A stretch of DNA of 64,000 nt from Mantis religiosa. Its lineage: Eukaryota > Arthropoda > Insecta > Mantodea > Mantidae. The notes beneath the pieces were generated by a model. It had not been told where the DNA came from and ran no database searches. It saw only the letters and a program-made list of their open reading frames with translations. Shown in pieces: positions 50,401-61,649 of this stretch. How positions within the stretch are numbered: position 1 is the stretch's first letter; each line of letters starts with the position of its first letter. A program made the translations under genes and the position numbers. The DNA is taken from NCBI GenBank assembly GCA_030765055.1, contig CM060958.1:107562627-107626626 (forward strand). The letters are read 5' to 3'.

Positions 50401-51800
50401 CCACTCCATTATGTCACTTATGTGATATAAATATGTGAATGTTTCCACAAGTCCAAGTTTTACAAGTAACTTTTAGATATATCTAGGTAAACATAATATA
50501 TAAATCACTGCGTATTTGTAGTTACTATACAAAAATGTTTGAAAATATATATCACATAACAGTGTAATGACTGCTATAAATTATACATTACTTACACGTC
50601 TCCAAAGACAGTTCTGAATAGTTATATGTAGCCTGGCTGTCATACAGGTACTTATTTTCTTCCCAAGTACCATCTAACTTCACTAAATATATTCTGGCAC
50701 AACCAGAGCAATTATAAATCGTTTTTATATTGGCTTCTTATTAGACGCCTGAATATGCTAATCATATAGGCTCGGGAGAACACAGCTGGGGGTTCAGGAT
50801 AACTATTTAGAAAAGTTCTCATAAATTGGAATAACGTAATGCATTGTCCACTAGCGTGCCTAGTGAGATCTTAAATACAGAAACAAGAGGACAGAGTATG
50901 TTTACAGCTTCTGGGAACATTGTTTCACGATGTTTATTTTTACTTCAAACATTCTAAAATGGAATAATAAGTTCAACTTTTTCCTCTCATCAACGAGGGC
51001 CATTTTCTGGTCAGCATATGAAGTTAAAATCAAGATTGTATGCAAATAAGCGTACTTATTAAAAGTTCTTTATTGTATTCTAGCGAGAGTCGAAATGCCG
51101 AGGACTGTTCATTCCCTCTGATTAGGAAACAACTTGAATTCTTAAACATTATACAGGGCTCTTCAAAAGGTTACTGAAAAACTTAAGGAAGAGAAGCTGC
51201 AGACAGAATAGATAACTTTCGACTAGGAGCGCATACTTCGTAACAGGATACCAAGTCAGTACCAATGATATTCCGTTAAGTCTTAATACATTCTGTCAAG
51301 AAGGTAGCGGGAATTGATCATATAAAAATCTACTATAAGAGGTGATTCGAAATTACTGTCGCAGCTATACCTTTCACCTATACCCACGTGGAGTTTGATT
51401 GTCATCTGTCCTCTAGTTTGTTCTACAGGATACCATTTTGTTAGTGCATCTCCAAGGTGCGTTGCGATTTTACTGAGAGCGGAGAGTTAAGGAGGTTTTG
51501 AGCATTTCCTCCGAGAGGAGCACGCTTAGTCGTGATGCTGGATTTCAGTTCAGCTCCTCTTGGAAACCGGCCTTAAAATGGAAATCCGTCAGCTTAAGAA
51601 GCAGAGATCTGTACAGCTTGATCATCAAGTTAAGTAGTTACGTTTCTTTGACCCATTTTCTATACTCACGCCATCTCCTGACCTGACATTTAATTTACTG
51701 AAAACAGTCTTTTTTTCAGTAATGCAAATATTGATAGTGTTTTGTCTTTGTTTATATTTGTGTTATATCCATTTATGCATTTGTGGTTCTAGCATTTCTT
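50401..51800. other. Unassigned; right part possibly PLE 3' region
   Basis: No gene recognised. The last ~250 bp lead into the hammerhead-like motif at 51.8 kb. Confidence 0.4.
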
Positions 51801-51865
51801 AAAATATCTTGATGATGGAAGAGGTGCACACTCCCGAAACGTCGATTTCAAATCGTCTTTTCATC
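51801..51865 (+). ncRNA. Hammerhead-like core 3 (PLE type)
   Basis: U-U-G-A-U-G-A (51,809-51,815) preceded by C, then stem II GG-AA-GAG/CUC-CC with loop GUGCACA, GAAAC at 51,836-51,840, stem III ACG/CGU, and canonical GUC at 51,855-51,857. The first core base is U, or an extra U is present, and stem I pairing is weak (AAAA/UUUU). The order matches the conserved PLE hammerhead signature. Confidence 0.5.
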
Positions 51866-51929
51866 TGGCTTGCTGCCTGAGAAGTCCTCGGACATATTAG
51901 GTACATAGTTATTTCCCGTGTAAAGTTAT

Positions 51930-52214
51930 TACTATGCCCGCCCCGGTAGCGTGGTGGTAGTATGTCTGCCTCACGCTCAAGAGGTCCCGAGTTCGAATCT
52001 CGGTCTGGGTGAGTTACCTGGATAAGGTTTCTCCGGAGTTTTCCCTTAAGCTGAAAGACGAATGTCGGGTAACTCTAAGCTCTATGGACCCCGGGCTCAT
52101 TTGAGCATCATTTCACCCATTTCATTCATCGTCCGATATGACTTAACGTGGGAGGAGGTAAATTATAAAAAATATGAAAAAATGAAAATATGAAAAAAAA
52201 ATGAAAAAAGAAAA
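51930..52214 (+). mobile_element. Full-length SINE-A, reference copy
   Basis: Head GCCCGCCCCGGTAGCGTGG…, A box region GTAGCGTGGTGGTAG, B box GAGTTCGAATCTC, complete body, A-rich tail with AAAAAATGAAAA repeats. Target duplication TGTAAAGTTAT(T)ACT at 51,919 and 52,215, with one indel. Confidence 0.95.
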
Positions 52215-52549
52215 TGTAAAGTTATACTCTAAGCCGGACAACTGCATAACGTGGAAACGCAAATACTTTTTGGGAACCGTTTGGGTAAATAATTTGATTA
52301 AGACAAATTACTTTATGTGTAATGGGTTACAACGAACGTATTTTATAAAGCGCAATGGTTATGAGTATGATTGTGCTTGAACCGAAGTTCTATGAAGCAT
52401 AAAGTCATAAACTGTAATACTTCGAGGATAAGGAAAAACAAACCAGTAGCTTTCTCAACTCTGTTCCAACACACATGGTAAGGTACAACTGTTTTGTAGT
52501 GCGTTCATTCTCAGTTTCGTTGTGTGATCAAGTACGAGTGGAAGAAAAC

Positions 52550-53355
52550 TGTGAACTTTTTTTATTTTTAAAAACATAGTTTGTATGTACACAAATTCTG
52601 TAAAACCGTTTAAAATTTATAAAAGAAAAACAAACAAAATTGTGTAAAAATATGTCATTTTGTGATTAGCCGTAGTAATAATTGTATTACGTAGTGTAGT
52701 GACGTAGTAGTAAGTCGGGCAATCATATAAAAGTAATATATGGGTAGCGATAGTAACGAAGGATTAAATAATCTTGGTGTAGAAACCGAAAGAGAACTAG
52801 TCTTTCTTTCTGGAACGCCGAAGATATCGGACGCTTTTTAAATTGCTCGAAAATATTTAAGCGTTAGTTCAATTTTAACTGTTAGATTGATTCCTTATAG
52901 AAATTCAAATTAAAAATCTAAATAATTTTTTCACTCGTTACCACCTTTGTAACTTAGAGTTTTCATTGCTCGTAAGTAAGAATATAACAGAAAAATATTT
53001 AAAACTAGCCGAGGCATAATTAAGGATTTTCCTGATAACTTCGGGGAACATCTTCATCAAGTCATAATATTTTGGACGAAGGTAAGATCGACGAAGTAAG
53101 ACCAACGACGGGAAACGAGATACCAGCACGAATCTTGCTATTATATGTCGCCGCAACTTTGGGGGCATCGAAACCCACAACAACGGAGAAATCCTACTAC
53201 ATATGTCGCCACAACGTGGGGATCATAGCATCTTCAACATCGCACCATCCCCCCAGCACCAAATACTTCTGTTTCAACATAATTTTCACAACGCATGGCT
53301 TATAGTTCGTCGTCTTCAGTCATCGCATGTGTAGCAGAATTGAAATCCTGCTACA
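52550..53355 (+). mobile_element. Solo LTR, copy 3 (plus strand)
   Basis: Starts TGTGAACTTTTT and ends AATCCTGCTACA, matching the ends of the other two copies. Promoter block at 52,663-52,732 with CCAAT-type boxes (one mutated), TACGTAG, TGACGTAG and TATAAAA at 52,726-52,732. Imperfect direct repeats around TATGTCGCCGCAAC and ATATGTCGCCACAAC lie at ~53,145 and ~53,202. Flanking bases do not form a clear duplication, so the 5' edge may be off by ~10 bp. Confidence 0.75.
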
Positions 53356-54024
53356 GAGTTGAAAATATAATACGTAATACATATCAGTTATTATTATTTA
53401 CACCTCATTGTATATTATTCCTTCCTGTAAACCTGTGCTACTACAGTTTTTATAATTCCTTTGTATTCAAACACAAACTTCTGTAAGACGGAAACTTGCC
53501 TAGACAGAAAATAAATGCCGGAAATATCACGTTCCCTTTTAGAGAAGTTTTGCTGAATTACAATTCTTGTAAACGTATTTAGTTTGCAATTCATTAAAGG
53601 CACGCACGTTTGAGTTTAGAAATTTTGAGTTGCGTATGTGGAAAGACCTGAGTTTATGTACATACAAGGCTCCAGATAAGTAAGACGTGACATCTAATGA
53701 CGCAGTGTGCTGATCGCGTGCAGATCAAATTTTGAGGGCAAGAATCGGCTTCCTTCAGGAATGTGGTAACAGGTGGCGGTCCCTATCGTGTATCACCCTA
53801 CTTACCAACACTTTCGTAAAGGATGATTTTCCAGTACTTTATAATATGTTCCTCGTCTTTAGAGCACCTCAGAGCACGGCAGATGGTGAACACATTCAAC
53901 TGTTTACCTCTTTGTTTACATAACAATGGCTGAAACTAGATATCTGTTATGATTCCTTTGTGTATTAGAAATTATTACATTATTCTAAATTATTACTTGT
54001 CACGCAGTTAACAACAATGTTTGT
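53356..54024. other. Unassigned spacer
   Basis: No primer-binding site or gag-like frame follows the LTR, supporting solo status. Nothing else recognised. Confidence 0.45.
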
Positions 54025-54097
54025 GCCTACCTCGATAACGTGTCTGCCTCACGTTCAAGAGCCCACGTGTTTGAATCTTGGTCAGGGTGAGTTATCT
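54025..54097 (+). mobile_element. SINE-A head fragment
   Basis: CTACCTCGATAACGTGTCTGCCTCACGTTCAAGA with mutated B box (GTTTGAATCTTGGTCAGGG). Truncated after GAGTTATCT. Confidence 0.75.
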
Positions 54098-54216
54098 ATA
54101 TAATAAAAGGAAGTGAATTTCGTTTTCCATCTATTGAGAGCTACTTACCAAAGTTTCAGCCATTTTAAACGCTCAGTCCTTATGTAATAGTAGTTTAAGT
54201 AAGTTGATGTGTTTTT

Positions 54217-55258
54217 ATGAAAATGCATAAAATACAGTATCGAACTGCCATTAAATATTTGGTTTTGAAAGGCAATACGCCTACCCAAATCAAAGATGAG
54301 TTGGATTGTGTGTATGGGAACTCTGCACCATCATTTACCACAGTGAAGCTTTGGGCAGCTGAATTTAAACGTGGCCGCAAGAGCTTGGGAGACCATGAAC
54401 ATTCGGGACGTCCAAAAAGTGCAACTACCGACGAAAACGTCGCCAAAGTTCACCAAATAGTGCCAGACGACCACCGAATTAAAGTGAGAGAGATAGAAAA
54501 GGCTATGAACATGTCAAAAGAACGTGTTTGTCACTTATTAGATAAACATTTAAACATGTTGGATGCCGCGTTTGCTCACGTTAGACCGAAAACGTGTTCG
54601 AATGAACATTTCCAACGCTCTTTTGGCGCAGTTTAGGCGCAATAAATCCGAATTTTGGCGCCGATTAATTACTGTAGATGAAACTTGGATATACCATTAT
54701 ACGACCGAAACAAAACTACAGTCCAAACAGTGGACTGCAAAGGGAGAACCGGCTCCAAAAGAAGCAAAAACTGTTTTTCGGCTTGGGAAGTGATGTCAAC
54801 TGTTTTTTTTGGACAGTTATAGAGTTATTTTAATCGATTATCTTCAAAAAGAAAAAAAAAAAAAAACATTACAGGAGCACACTATGTATCATCACTTGTC
54901 AAGCTGAAGACAGAACTTGCGGAAAACGGCCATATTTGCAGAAAAAGAAAATCCTGTTTCACCAAGACAACGCACCTCAGCGGTTGCAATGGCGAAAATG
55001 CACGAATTACGGTTTGAACTGCTTGACCATCCGCCTTACTGACCAGATCTAGCCCCAAGCGACTTCTTTTTGTTCCCTCATCTGAAAATTGCGCTCGGAG
55101 GACAGAGATTTTCGTCAAATGAAGAGGCAATCACCTTCGTGAACAATTATTTTGCAGAGAAAAACGCCGAGTACTATCTGGAGGGGTTACAGAGATGGGA
55201 GCATCACTGGGAGAAGTGTGTAGAGTTACAAGGAGACTACGTTGAAAAAAATATCTGA
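54217..55258 (+). pseudogene. Mariner transposase, near full length
   Basis: ATG at 54,217 (M-K-M-H-K-I-Q-Y-R-T). The N-terminal domain contains L-K-G-N-T-P-T-Q-I-K-D-E-L, W-A-A-E-F-K-R-G-R and V-R-E-I-E-K-A-M-N-M-S-K-E-R. A frameshift near 54,560 leads into I-T-V-D-E-T-W-I-Y-H-Y (first Asp). A second break follows at 54,780. The second Asp is in F-H-Q-D-N-A-P (~54,955), and the third is in P-D-L-A-P-S-D-F-F-L-F-P, whose preceding Ser codon is now TGA. It ends R-W-E-H-H-W-E-K-C-V, G-D-Y-V-E-K. All three Asp codons survive. Confidence 0.9.
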
Positions 55259-55421
55259 AAAAATATCTTGTATCTTGTATATTCTCGTATATATAAATAA
55301 GAGAATTTTATTTTCTCTTAAAGAATATTTATTAAACATCAATGAACTTTGTCTGCTTCAAAGTACTCCAATTAACTTGAGGTAATAGCTGAGTAAAACA
55401 GCACATTGAATGAATTCTCTG

Positions 55422-55535
55422 TTACCAATCCTGGAAGGAGATTGAAGATGGTTTATACATGTGGAACCTTTGATGATACATGTATCAACTTTTCTCATGT
55501 ATAAATCATACTCAGTCTCCTTCCAGGATTGGTAA
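55422..55535. repeat. Isolated hairpin: 40-bp inverted arms, 34-nt loop
   Basis: Left arm 55,422-55,461 (starts TTACCAATCCTGGAAGGAGA) and right arm 55,496-55,535 (ends TCTCCTTCCAGGATTGGTAA) pair over 40 bp with about four mismatches. It is not part of any element recognised here. Could be a tiny MITE or a transcribed hairpin. Confidence 0.85.
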
Positions 55536-55574
55536 AAGACTATTTCATTTGGGGTGCATTTTTAGTTGCAGTCA

Positions 55575-56160
55575 CCTCAAATTAATTGGACTTTAATGTA
55601 GCGCTTTTTCTAATGCTGGAAGCACATCCTGGAACTCACTTTATGTTATGGTGTTCAGCTCCTTCATTGATTCTGTTTTTACTTCATCTATGGTGGCAGA
55701 CAACGTCCTTCCAAATTCACTTCAATCTCGGTGGAAGAAAAAGCCGCGAGCAGCCATGTCTAGGGAATACGGTGGCTTTTTTTCCCCACAAAAATCACGA
55801 AGAATACTTGAGGTGTGAGTAGCAGTATTATTGCGATCCAATTTCCTCAAGTGGTTTCGCCACAATTCTATTCTACCTTTCTAAAAGTGATTCGGCTATT
55901 TTCCAGAACCACTTTGTTTGTTTCTTCCACATTGTCGTCAGTAATTATTGAAGGAGGGTGTCCATGGCAGCGCGTCATCTTCAACATCTTCTCGGCCCTC
56001 TTTGAAACCTTTCTGCCACTTGTTGACTCTTGTCCTACTCGTAGTACACTTTCCAAAAGACGTATTCAGCATTTCAAATGCGCTGCTGCACTTTATTGCA
56101 TTTTTCAAGCGAAATGTAGTGCAACTTATGTATTAATTCGCCGAGCACTTGAAAACACTA
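55575..56160 (-). pseudogene. Mariner transposase with deleted middle
   Basis: The N-terminal part (about 56,110-55,870) includes K-W-Q-K-G-F-K-E-G-R-E-D-V-E-D-D, then, after a frameshift, I-I-T-D-D-N-V-E-E-T, V-V-L-E-N-S-R-I-T-F-R. The C-terminal part (55,800-55,585) includes degraded F-F-(F)-H-R, T-I-D-E-V-K-T-E-S-M-K-E-L and S-E-F-Q-D. The catalytic centre between is deleted. A lineage different from the other mariners here. Confidence 0.65.
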
Positions 56161-56269
56161 TAACTTTTTTGACTGTCAACCTCTTTTTCTTATTTACCTT
56201 ATCCCTAGTATTCCACTTATCGCGCTGTTATGGGATTCTTGTTCATCTATCCTTTAAGGCCGGGTCGAG

Positions 56270-56535
56270 GAACCGAAGCTTTGGATTAGATAGAGAACCA
56301 GGATGGGTGATCAGCCCGATACCTGGTGTGCGTGTGATGATAGTATAGAGGCGAGATGAAATGATAGGAAAAGTAATGATGGAACGATCGGAAACCGGAG
56401 ATGCCGGAGAAAACCCGCCCCAGCGCCGTGTTGTCCACCACAATGTCACTTTGCATTCGCCTTGAATCGAATCAGGGCCACCTTCGTGAGAGTCGTGTGG
56501 TGTAACCACTCAACCATGGCGCAGCTTTCGATTGC
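56270..56535 (-). mobile_element. tRNA-derived SINE (SINE-G)
   Basis: On the minus strand the head reads GCGCCATGGTTGAGTGGTTAC (A box TGGTTGAGTGG) with B box TGATTCGATTCAAG. The body includes CGGCGCTGGGGCGGGTTTTC and TCATCTCGCCTCTATACTATC. No duplication identified. Confidence 0.75.
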
Positions 56536-56539
56536 AAGC

Positions 56540-57068
56540 AATAAACTACAATCCATAACAAATAAAAATACAGAAACGCATCACAAATATGCACATTAAC
56601 AATACAACGTTTTAAAAATGAGTGAATAAAATCCTCAAATTCAAAATTTTTCATTCTTTTTTTTCAAAGCTCGCGTGTGAGGAGCAAAGCTGTCCTGCTA
56701 ATTTAATGTCTGATCATTTGAATAACTCAAATAGCTTTCGAACAAAGCAAATGAAATTCAAAATCCATAACAGCCAAAACAGACTTACATTGAAACAGAA
56801 ATTACAAGTATTAGAAGATCACTTTGGCTAAGAAGCAGCTTCTCCAACGAAAAAGTTTTAGAAGTGAAGGTACTGCATATCTCCACAATGCTATTTCCAT
56901 GATTTTTGGGTGCACCTACTAAGAAATTATTATAGATATGTACATGAAAAGTTTCAGGCATGTTCTTAAAACCTTTAGCTTTAATAATACCTATTATTAT
57001 TTGAAAATTTTGTACTGATAATTTTTATAATTACTTTAGTTTTAGTAAAAAAAAGCACTGAAATTCAG

Positions 57069-57113
<45 letters not shown>

Positions 57114-57455
57114 GGAAGTATTATGAATTTCAGAGAAAAATCCTTATCTTATTATTACTCTTATGAGAATGCTTAATACACACAAAAAATTCATATGTTG
57201 ATTAGTTTTCTAAAAAAATGTACCGGAACCTGAAAAAATGTTAAACTGAGAAAAACAGGTTTAAAGTTTATATATTGATTACTGACTTCTCACATGAGTC
57301 AGAACATTCCTGCTGCATAGTCTTGACCCTCTGTATTCTCACTTGTTCTTTTCAAGTTCCTCTTCATTTTTCTTGCCTTCTTGGCCAGTTCTTCAACCAT
57401 TTTATCTGCTTTCAGGACTCGCAGCTCATCAATTTCTGTATATGATTACTATCAT
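56540..57455. other. Unassigned, contains a ~42-bp poly(T) run
   Basis: Homopolymer T at about 57,070-57,111. A 26-codon piece near 56,750-56,831 (L-T-L-K-Q-K-L-Q-V-L-E) is faintly like the start of pogo/Tigger transposases, too short to call. Confidence 0.4.
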
Positions 57456-57459
57456 GATT

Positions 57460-57598
57460 GTTGAACTGGGCCTACTAACCTCAATATTACATGTGATTTC
57501 ATTGTCTATTCTATTTATATTTTCTACATTTACTTTTCTATGTTTGGTAAAACGATTGCCTATAAGCTTTCTCTTTCGAAATGTTTTTGGCCTACCCA
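57460..57598 (-). pseudogene. Possible transposon protein N-terminus
   Basis: ATG at about 57,598 on the minus strand opens M-G-R-P-K-T-F-R-K-R-K-L-I-G-N-R-F-T-K, a basic start I associate with a repeated insect transposon protein of uncertain class. It degenerates after ~45 codons. A downstream minus frame (57,440-57,310) is Lys/Glu-rich (L-A-K-K-A-R-K-M-K-R). Confidence 0.35.
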
Positions 57599-57619
57599 TA
57601 TCATATATTCACCAATAAC

Positions 57620-59133
57620 TAATATAAAATATTATTCTGAACAAATAACTGTTCACATACACAACCAAAGATAAAAGAAAAACTAGCATCATTGGAGTTA
57701 CAGTGGTATCAGCAGAAAGCTTGGAACATTTCTTACAAAACAAGGCTTAGTTCAGAATTATCTGTTCAGTATTACAGAAGTTATGATCAATTTTCTGAAA
57801 GTTTACGAAAAGGGGCGTGGCAAATACTTAACAGCCACTAATATAATAAGCAAATTAGGTATAAAAAATGCTCCAATGAACTTTTTAACTATATATTTGT
57901 AATCTAGAGGGAGGATATTATAACAAATTAAAAAAATGAATTTTAACCCCAACTGCAGTACCTTCTCACCTTAAAGACAAAGAACGTTTTCGAGACTTCT
58001 CCAGATCAGCTTTTGGGAAGAAAGGGCGAGAGAAATGAAGATAGTATTCCCTAATTTAGATGATCTGTTTAATCTTGGCAAATAAATAATTCAAGAATTT
58101 TCAAAAGAATACGAATACAAGTTTGTTCAGCAAAACGTTGACCGATAACCAGTGGCTAGGCGTGACATTCAAAGCGAGGGAAGCACCAAATAATAATATT
58201 TATTAAAATAAGAGAGAAAAATAGCTCAAAGAACTGAGGCTACTCTTCATTACTCTTTCTATTGTACAGTCACACAGGGCCCTTCATGTATTGCAAGACT
58301 GTTCAGACTACAAGAAAGCATATTTCTGCTTCCTCCCTCCACTCAAAAGTTCCAATTTTTCCTAGTGTTCGCCCACATTGCGTGAACTGTTAGCCTAAAA
58401 TGCAGAAAGTATGCAGTTCACACACTTTTGCTAATAACTTAAAACGTCACAACGATTTCCTACTTGTTATCACCACTAAATACTAATCTACGTAAAACAC
58501 TATGGCCAATGCTACCGAAATATACTCACACGATTGCTTCCGATAACCTACGAAGCATGGTATTCAAAGCAACAAATGCGTAAATATAGGAATATTCAGT
58601 ATTGAATGAACTGGTGGAACTGGTCTTCCGAAACTAAGCAATCAAATTGTCTGCACCACCGCGGATGTTCGTGAATGAATTTTGAAAATGTATCCAGAGT
58701 AAGTGAAATATTGTTTGACACGAACTTTCTGTTTTTGTTATTTTATTTTGAAATTCTTGGGGTAGGACCATTTCCAGCGCTTTGCTAATAACTCCAAGGT
58801 TCTTATATCCACGAGTTAACATTCAAATACATAAAAGACACCAGTGAACTGTTACACTTACAGAACTATATCCCCAATTCCACAGAGCACAACATTAAAA
58901 ATAGAAGTGCCATTGAATAGAAACATTTGACAGAAGTCACAACAGAATCTGTAGATTAAGAACCAACTTCTCATTTTACAGTTCATTAAAATCAATAAAT
59001 ATGGTATTGTAGTGGAACGTTATTTATTTACGAAGCAAACTTGAACACTTACAGCTAAAATAATAACTCAACATAAATAATATTCCTTAGAAGAAACCAC
59101 TTTTACCAATTCATATTGCGAGTAACTATTATA
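57620..59133. other. Unassigned AT-rich spacer
   Basis: No motif or repeat shared with the rest of the window noticed. Confidence 0.4.
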
Positions 59134-60412
59134 CAGGGCGTATATAAATGAATGTTGGAGCTTTAACTCTTTATAATATTTGTTACATTAAACTTACAGT
59201 TATAAATGATATGTCACATGAAAAAGCAACTCAAAGAGTTTTGTTTATTGACATCAGTACGCATATGCGTGCAATGTTTCTGCCGCAATCCGCCAGACAG
59301 CGGTAGTAGCAAAGATGGCGACTAGGAAACAGCGTTTTGTGTTTTGCAGTTTGCTAAGACCGAATCTGTAGTTACTGTGCAACGTGCGTTCCGTATTAAG
59401 TTCGGTTGTGATCCTCCTAGTGATAATAACATTCGTAGATGGTATCATCAGTTTGAATATACCGGCTGCCTTTGTAAAGGGAAGAGTACGGAACGACCAA
59501 GAGTAAGTGAAGAGACTGCTGAGCGAGTGAGAGAGTCGTTCACTCGCAGCCCAAAGAAATCAGTCCGGAAGGCTAGTTGTGAATTACAAGTTCCTGTGTC
59601 GACTGTTTGGAAAGTTGTAAGAAAACGCTTACAGCTACTTCCTTACCGTTTACAGTTATTACAGGCTCTAAAGCCGACAGAGCACAGATTTAATGCCAAC
59701 TTCGCAAACGACATGTTGTTTCATGACGATGACCATTTTATGGATCGTGTTGTCTTCATTGATGAATCCTCGCGAGATGGGACAAATGCAACGAGATTCC
59801 CCTAAAGTGAATGTTTCTTTGTGCCGTATCCCGGCGAAAAGTTTATGGGCATTTCTTTTTTGATGAAGCTACTGTAACTTGCACTTCTTACCTTGTTACA
59901 CTAGAGCAATGGCTCTTCCTTTAGTTAGAAGAAAATGAGCCAGAGAACTTCAATTTACAGCAAGCTGGTGCGCCACCTCACTGGCATAACGAAGTACGCG
60001 ATTGGTTGTGCGTCACTGTACCCAAGGGCTGGATAAGCCGCAAGGGTCCCAATAACAGGGCTTGCTATGCATGGCCTCCTCGTTCTCCTGACTTAACGCC
60101 ATGCGATTTTTACCTTTGGGGCTTCATGAAGGATCGTGTGTACGTGCCTCCGCTACCAGCTGACCCCCCTCAATTAAGAAACCGGATTGAAGCAGTTGTT
60201 GCTACAATTACTGAATACACGCTTATCAACGTTTGGGAAGAGCTCGGCTATAGACTTGATGTGTGCCGTGTTACAAAGGATAGTCATTTATGAGGTTCTT
60301 GGTAAAACCGTTTGAGTTGCTTTTTCATTTGACATATCATTTATAACTGTAAGTTGGATGTAATAAATATTATAAAGAGTTAAAATCCCGATATTCATTT
60401 GTATACACCCTG
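59134..60412 (+). mobile_element. IS630-like element with ~115-bp inverted repeats, copy 2
   Basis: Left end CAGGGCGTATATAAATGAAT and right end …ATTCATTTGTATACACCCTG, with inverted similarity through TTATAAATGATATG and AAAAAGCAACTCAAA. TA precedes the left end; the right TA has changed to AT. Opposite orientation to the 21.9-kb copy. Confidence 0.92.
59313..60293 (+). pseudogene. IS630-like (DUF4817-type) transposase, copy 2
   Basis: ATG near 59,313 (M-A-T-R-K-Q-R), but a 4-bp deletion compared with the 21.9-kb copy shifts the frame almost at once. The open frame then runs F-G-C-D-P-P, N-I-R-R-W-Y-H-Q-F, P-R-V-S-E-E-T, F-I-D-E-S-S (first Asp, diverged). A damaged stretch has Q-A-G-A-P-P-H-W where H-Q-D-G is expected, so the second Asp is lost. 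The end has W-P-P-R-S-P-D-L-T-P-C-D-F-Y-L-W-G (third Asp) and L-I-N-V-W-E-E-L-G-Y. Confidence 0.9.
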
Positions 60413-61385
60413 ATTTAAAATATATAACAATTTTAGCTTTAGTGTAAACAAGGTATCTGCCCTCGGATACAGTAGGGTGACAAAGAAGTTTTGTGGGAGT
60501 TGTTGACACTGAACTTACGTTTACCAACTGGGCTTTTTCACCACAGGCAACTCGTGATTGCAGTATAAATAATGTACCGAAGTTGCTGCCAGTATCTTCT
60601 AAAATACATGAGAATGACGGTGGGTAACCGGTGCGGAGTACAAGCGAGCGTGTTTGTGTACTGAAGGCGACCGAGGGATTGTATGTGATCTTATAGTCAA
60701 TCTTTACCAGTGAAAACAGCTTATTTCTTTCCAAGGAGATTGTCATCCAATTTCAATTCCGAACATCAGAATACTTTCTGACTCTTCATTGAGAATATAG
60801 CTGGCTGTTAATGGTTTCTAGCCAAACGGCGTTGGCTGAAAATGTTTTAAAATAGAGCTATAAGAATAGGTAATAGTTGCATATCTTGTTTACACAAAAT
60901 TTGTGGCATGATTTAGATGAACGTTGTTATCAATAAGTATTTGGATTCTAATTTTGACCAAGCATTATACACTTGGGTTTTGGAACCATCGTCAAAATGA
61001 TAAATTATACCACAACCTTCTAAAGATTCTGGTACCCTTATTGTTTACCCATATTATTAATCATAAACTTAAAAATTAATACTACTTCAATTTGGTCAAG
61101 TACCAAGATCAAACGGAACGAACAAGCTGGGCGGTAACGTCTAATGCTGCCACTTGATTATTATGTTTCAAATGAGAAGGATTCTGGAGTCCAGCTAATC
61201 AGATGCCGTATCACACTCAGCGTTACCAGCTTGTTACCCCACTCCTTTTAAATTTCCCTCTCTCTCGCACAGACCTGCATGTGTGCGAATTATATTTTAA
61301 AAACTTTTACAATGATGCAGTTGCCAAAATCAAGATTGGAAAAAGCATTTTCGCATATTATGTATATTTTAAATACTATAACTAT
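60413..61385. other. Unassigned spacer
   Basis: A 152-codon open frame on the minus strand (60,746-60,288) overlaps the element end and has no motif; judged chance. Confidence 0.4.
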
Positions 61386-61389
61386 AATT

Positions 61390-61613
61390 ATACTTTATGA
61401 GTTACCTGCTTTTCTAATCCAAATGCGGGACACACTTGTTTTGCCTACACCACACGCTTCAGCACTAGCCGTTGAGCGTTTTTGAAATGTAGCTGATTTC
61501 TATATTCCTCATCGCCCAAATTCTTGAAGGTGTACACCTTAAAAGCAATACTTCGAGCCTGACTTCGCAATACCTGACTTTTTAATTCACCACTAAATTT
61601 ACCGCAAGAAGCC
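61390..61613 (-). pseudogene. IS630-like transposase N-terminal helix-turn-helix fragment
   Basis: ATG at 61,613 opens M-A-S-C-G-K-F-S-G-E-L-K-S-Q, R-S-Q-A-R-S-I-A-F-K-V-Y-T-F. After a frameshift near 61,490 comes A-S-A-E-A-C-G-V-G-K-T-S-V-S-R-I, a helix-turn-helix typical of the same transposon type as at 46.9 kb. The catalytic part is absent. Confidence 0.6.
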
Positions 61614-61649
61614 ATTGCACTGTTTAACTCTTACTCTACCGTTGTGTAA

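Noticed and set aside
55815..56348. 177-codon open frame on the plus strand
   Set aside because: Antisense of a mariner N-terminal remnant and a SINE; no motif of its own.
17545..60412. Large inverted segmental duplication (LTR at 17.5/52.5 kb and IS630-like element at 21.9/59.1 kb are both inverted pairs about 35-37 kb apart)
   Set aside because: The DNA between the paired elements shows no similarity, so these are independent insertions of dispersed families.
60288..60746. 152-codon open frame on the minus strand
   Set aside because: Overlaps the terminal repeat of the IS630-like element, no recognisable motif, composition like its surroundings.
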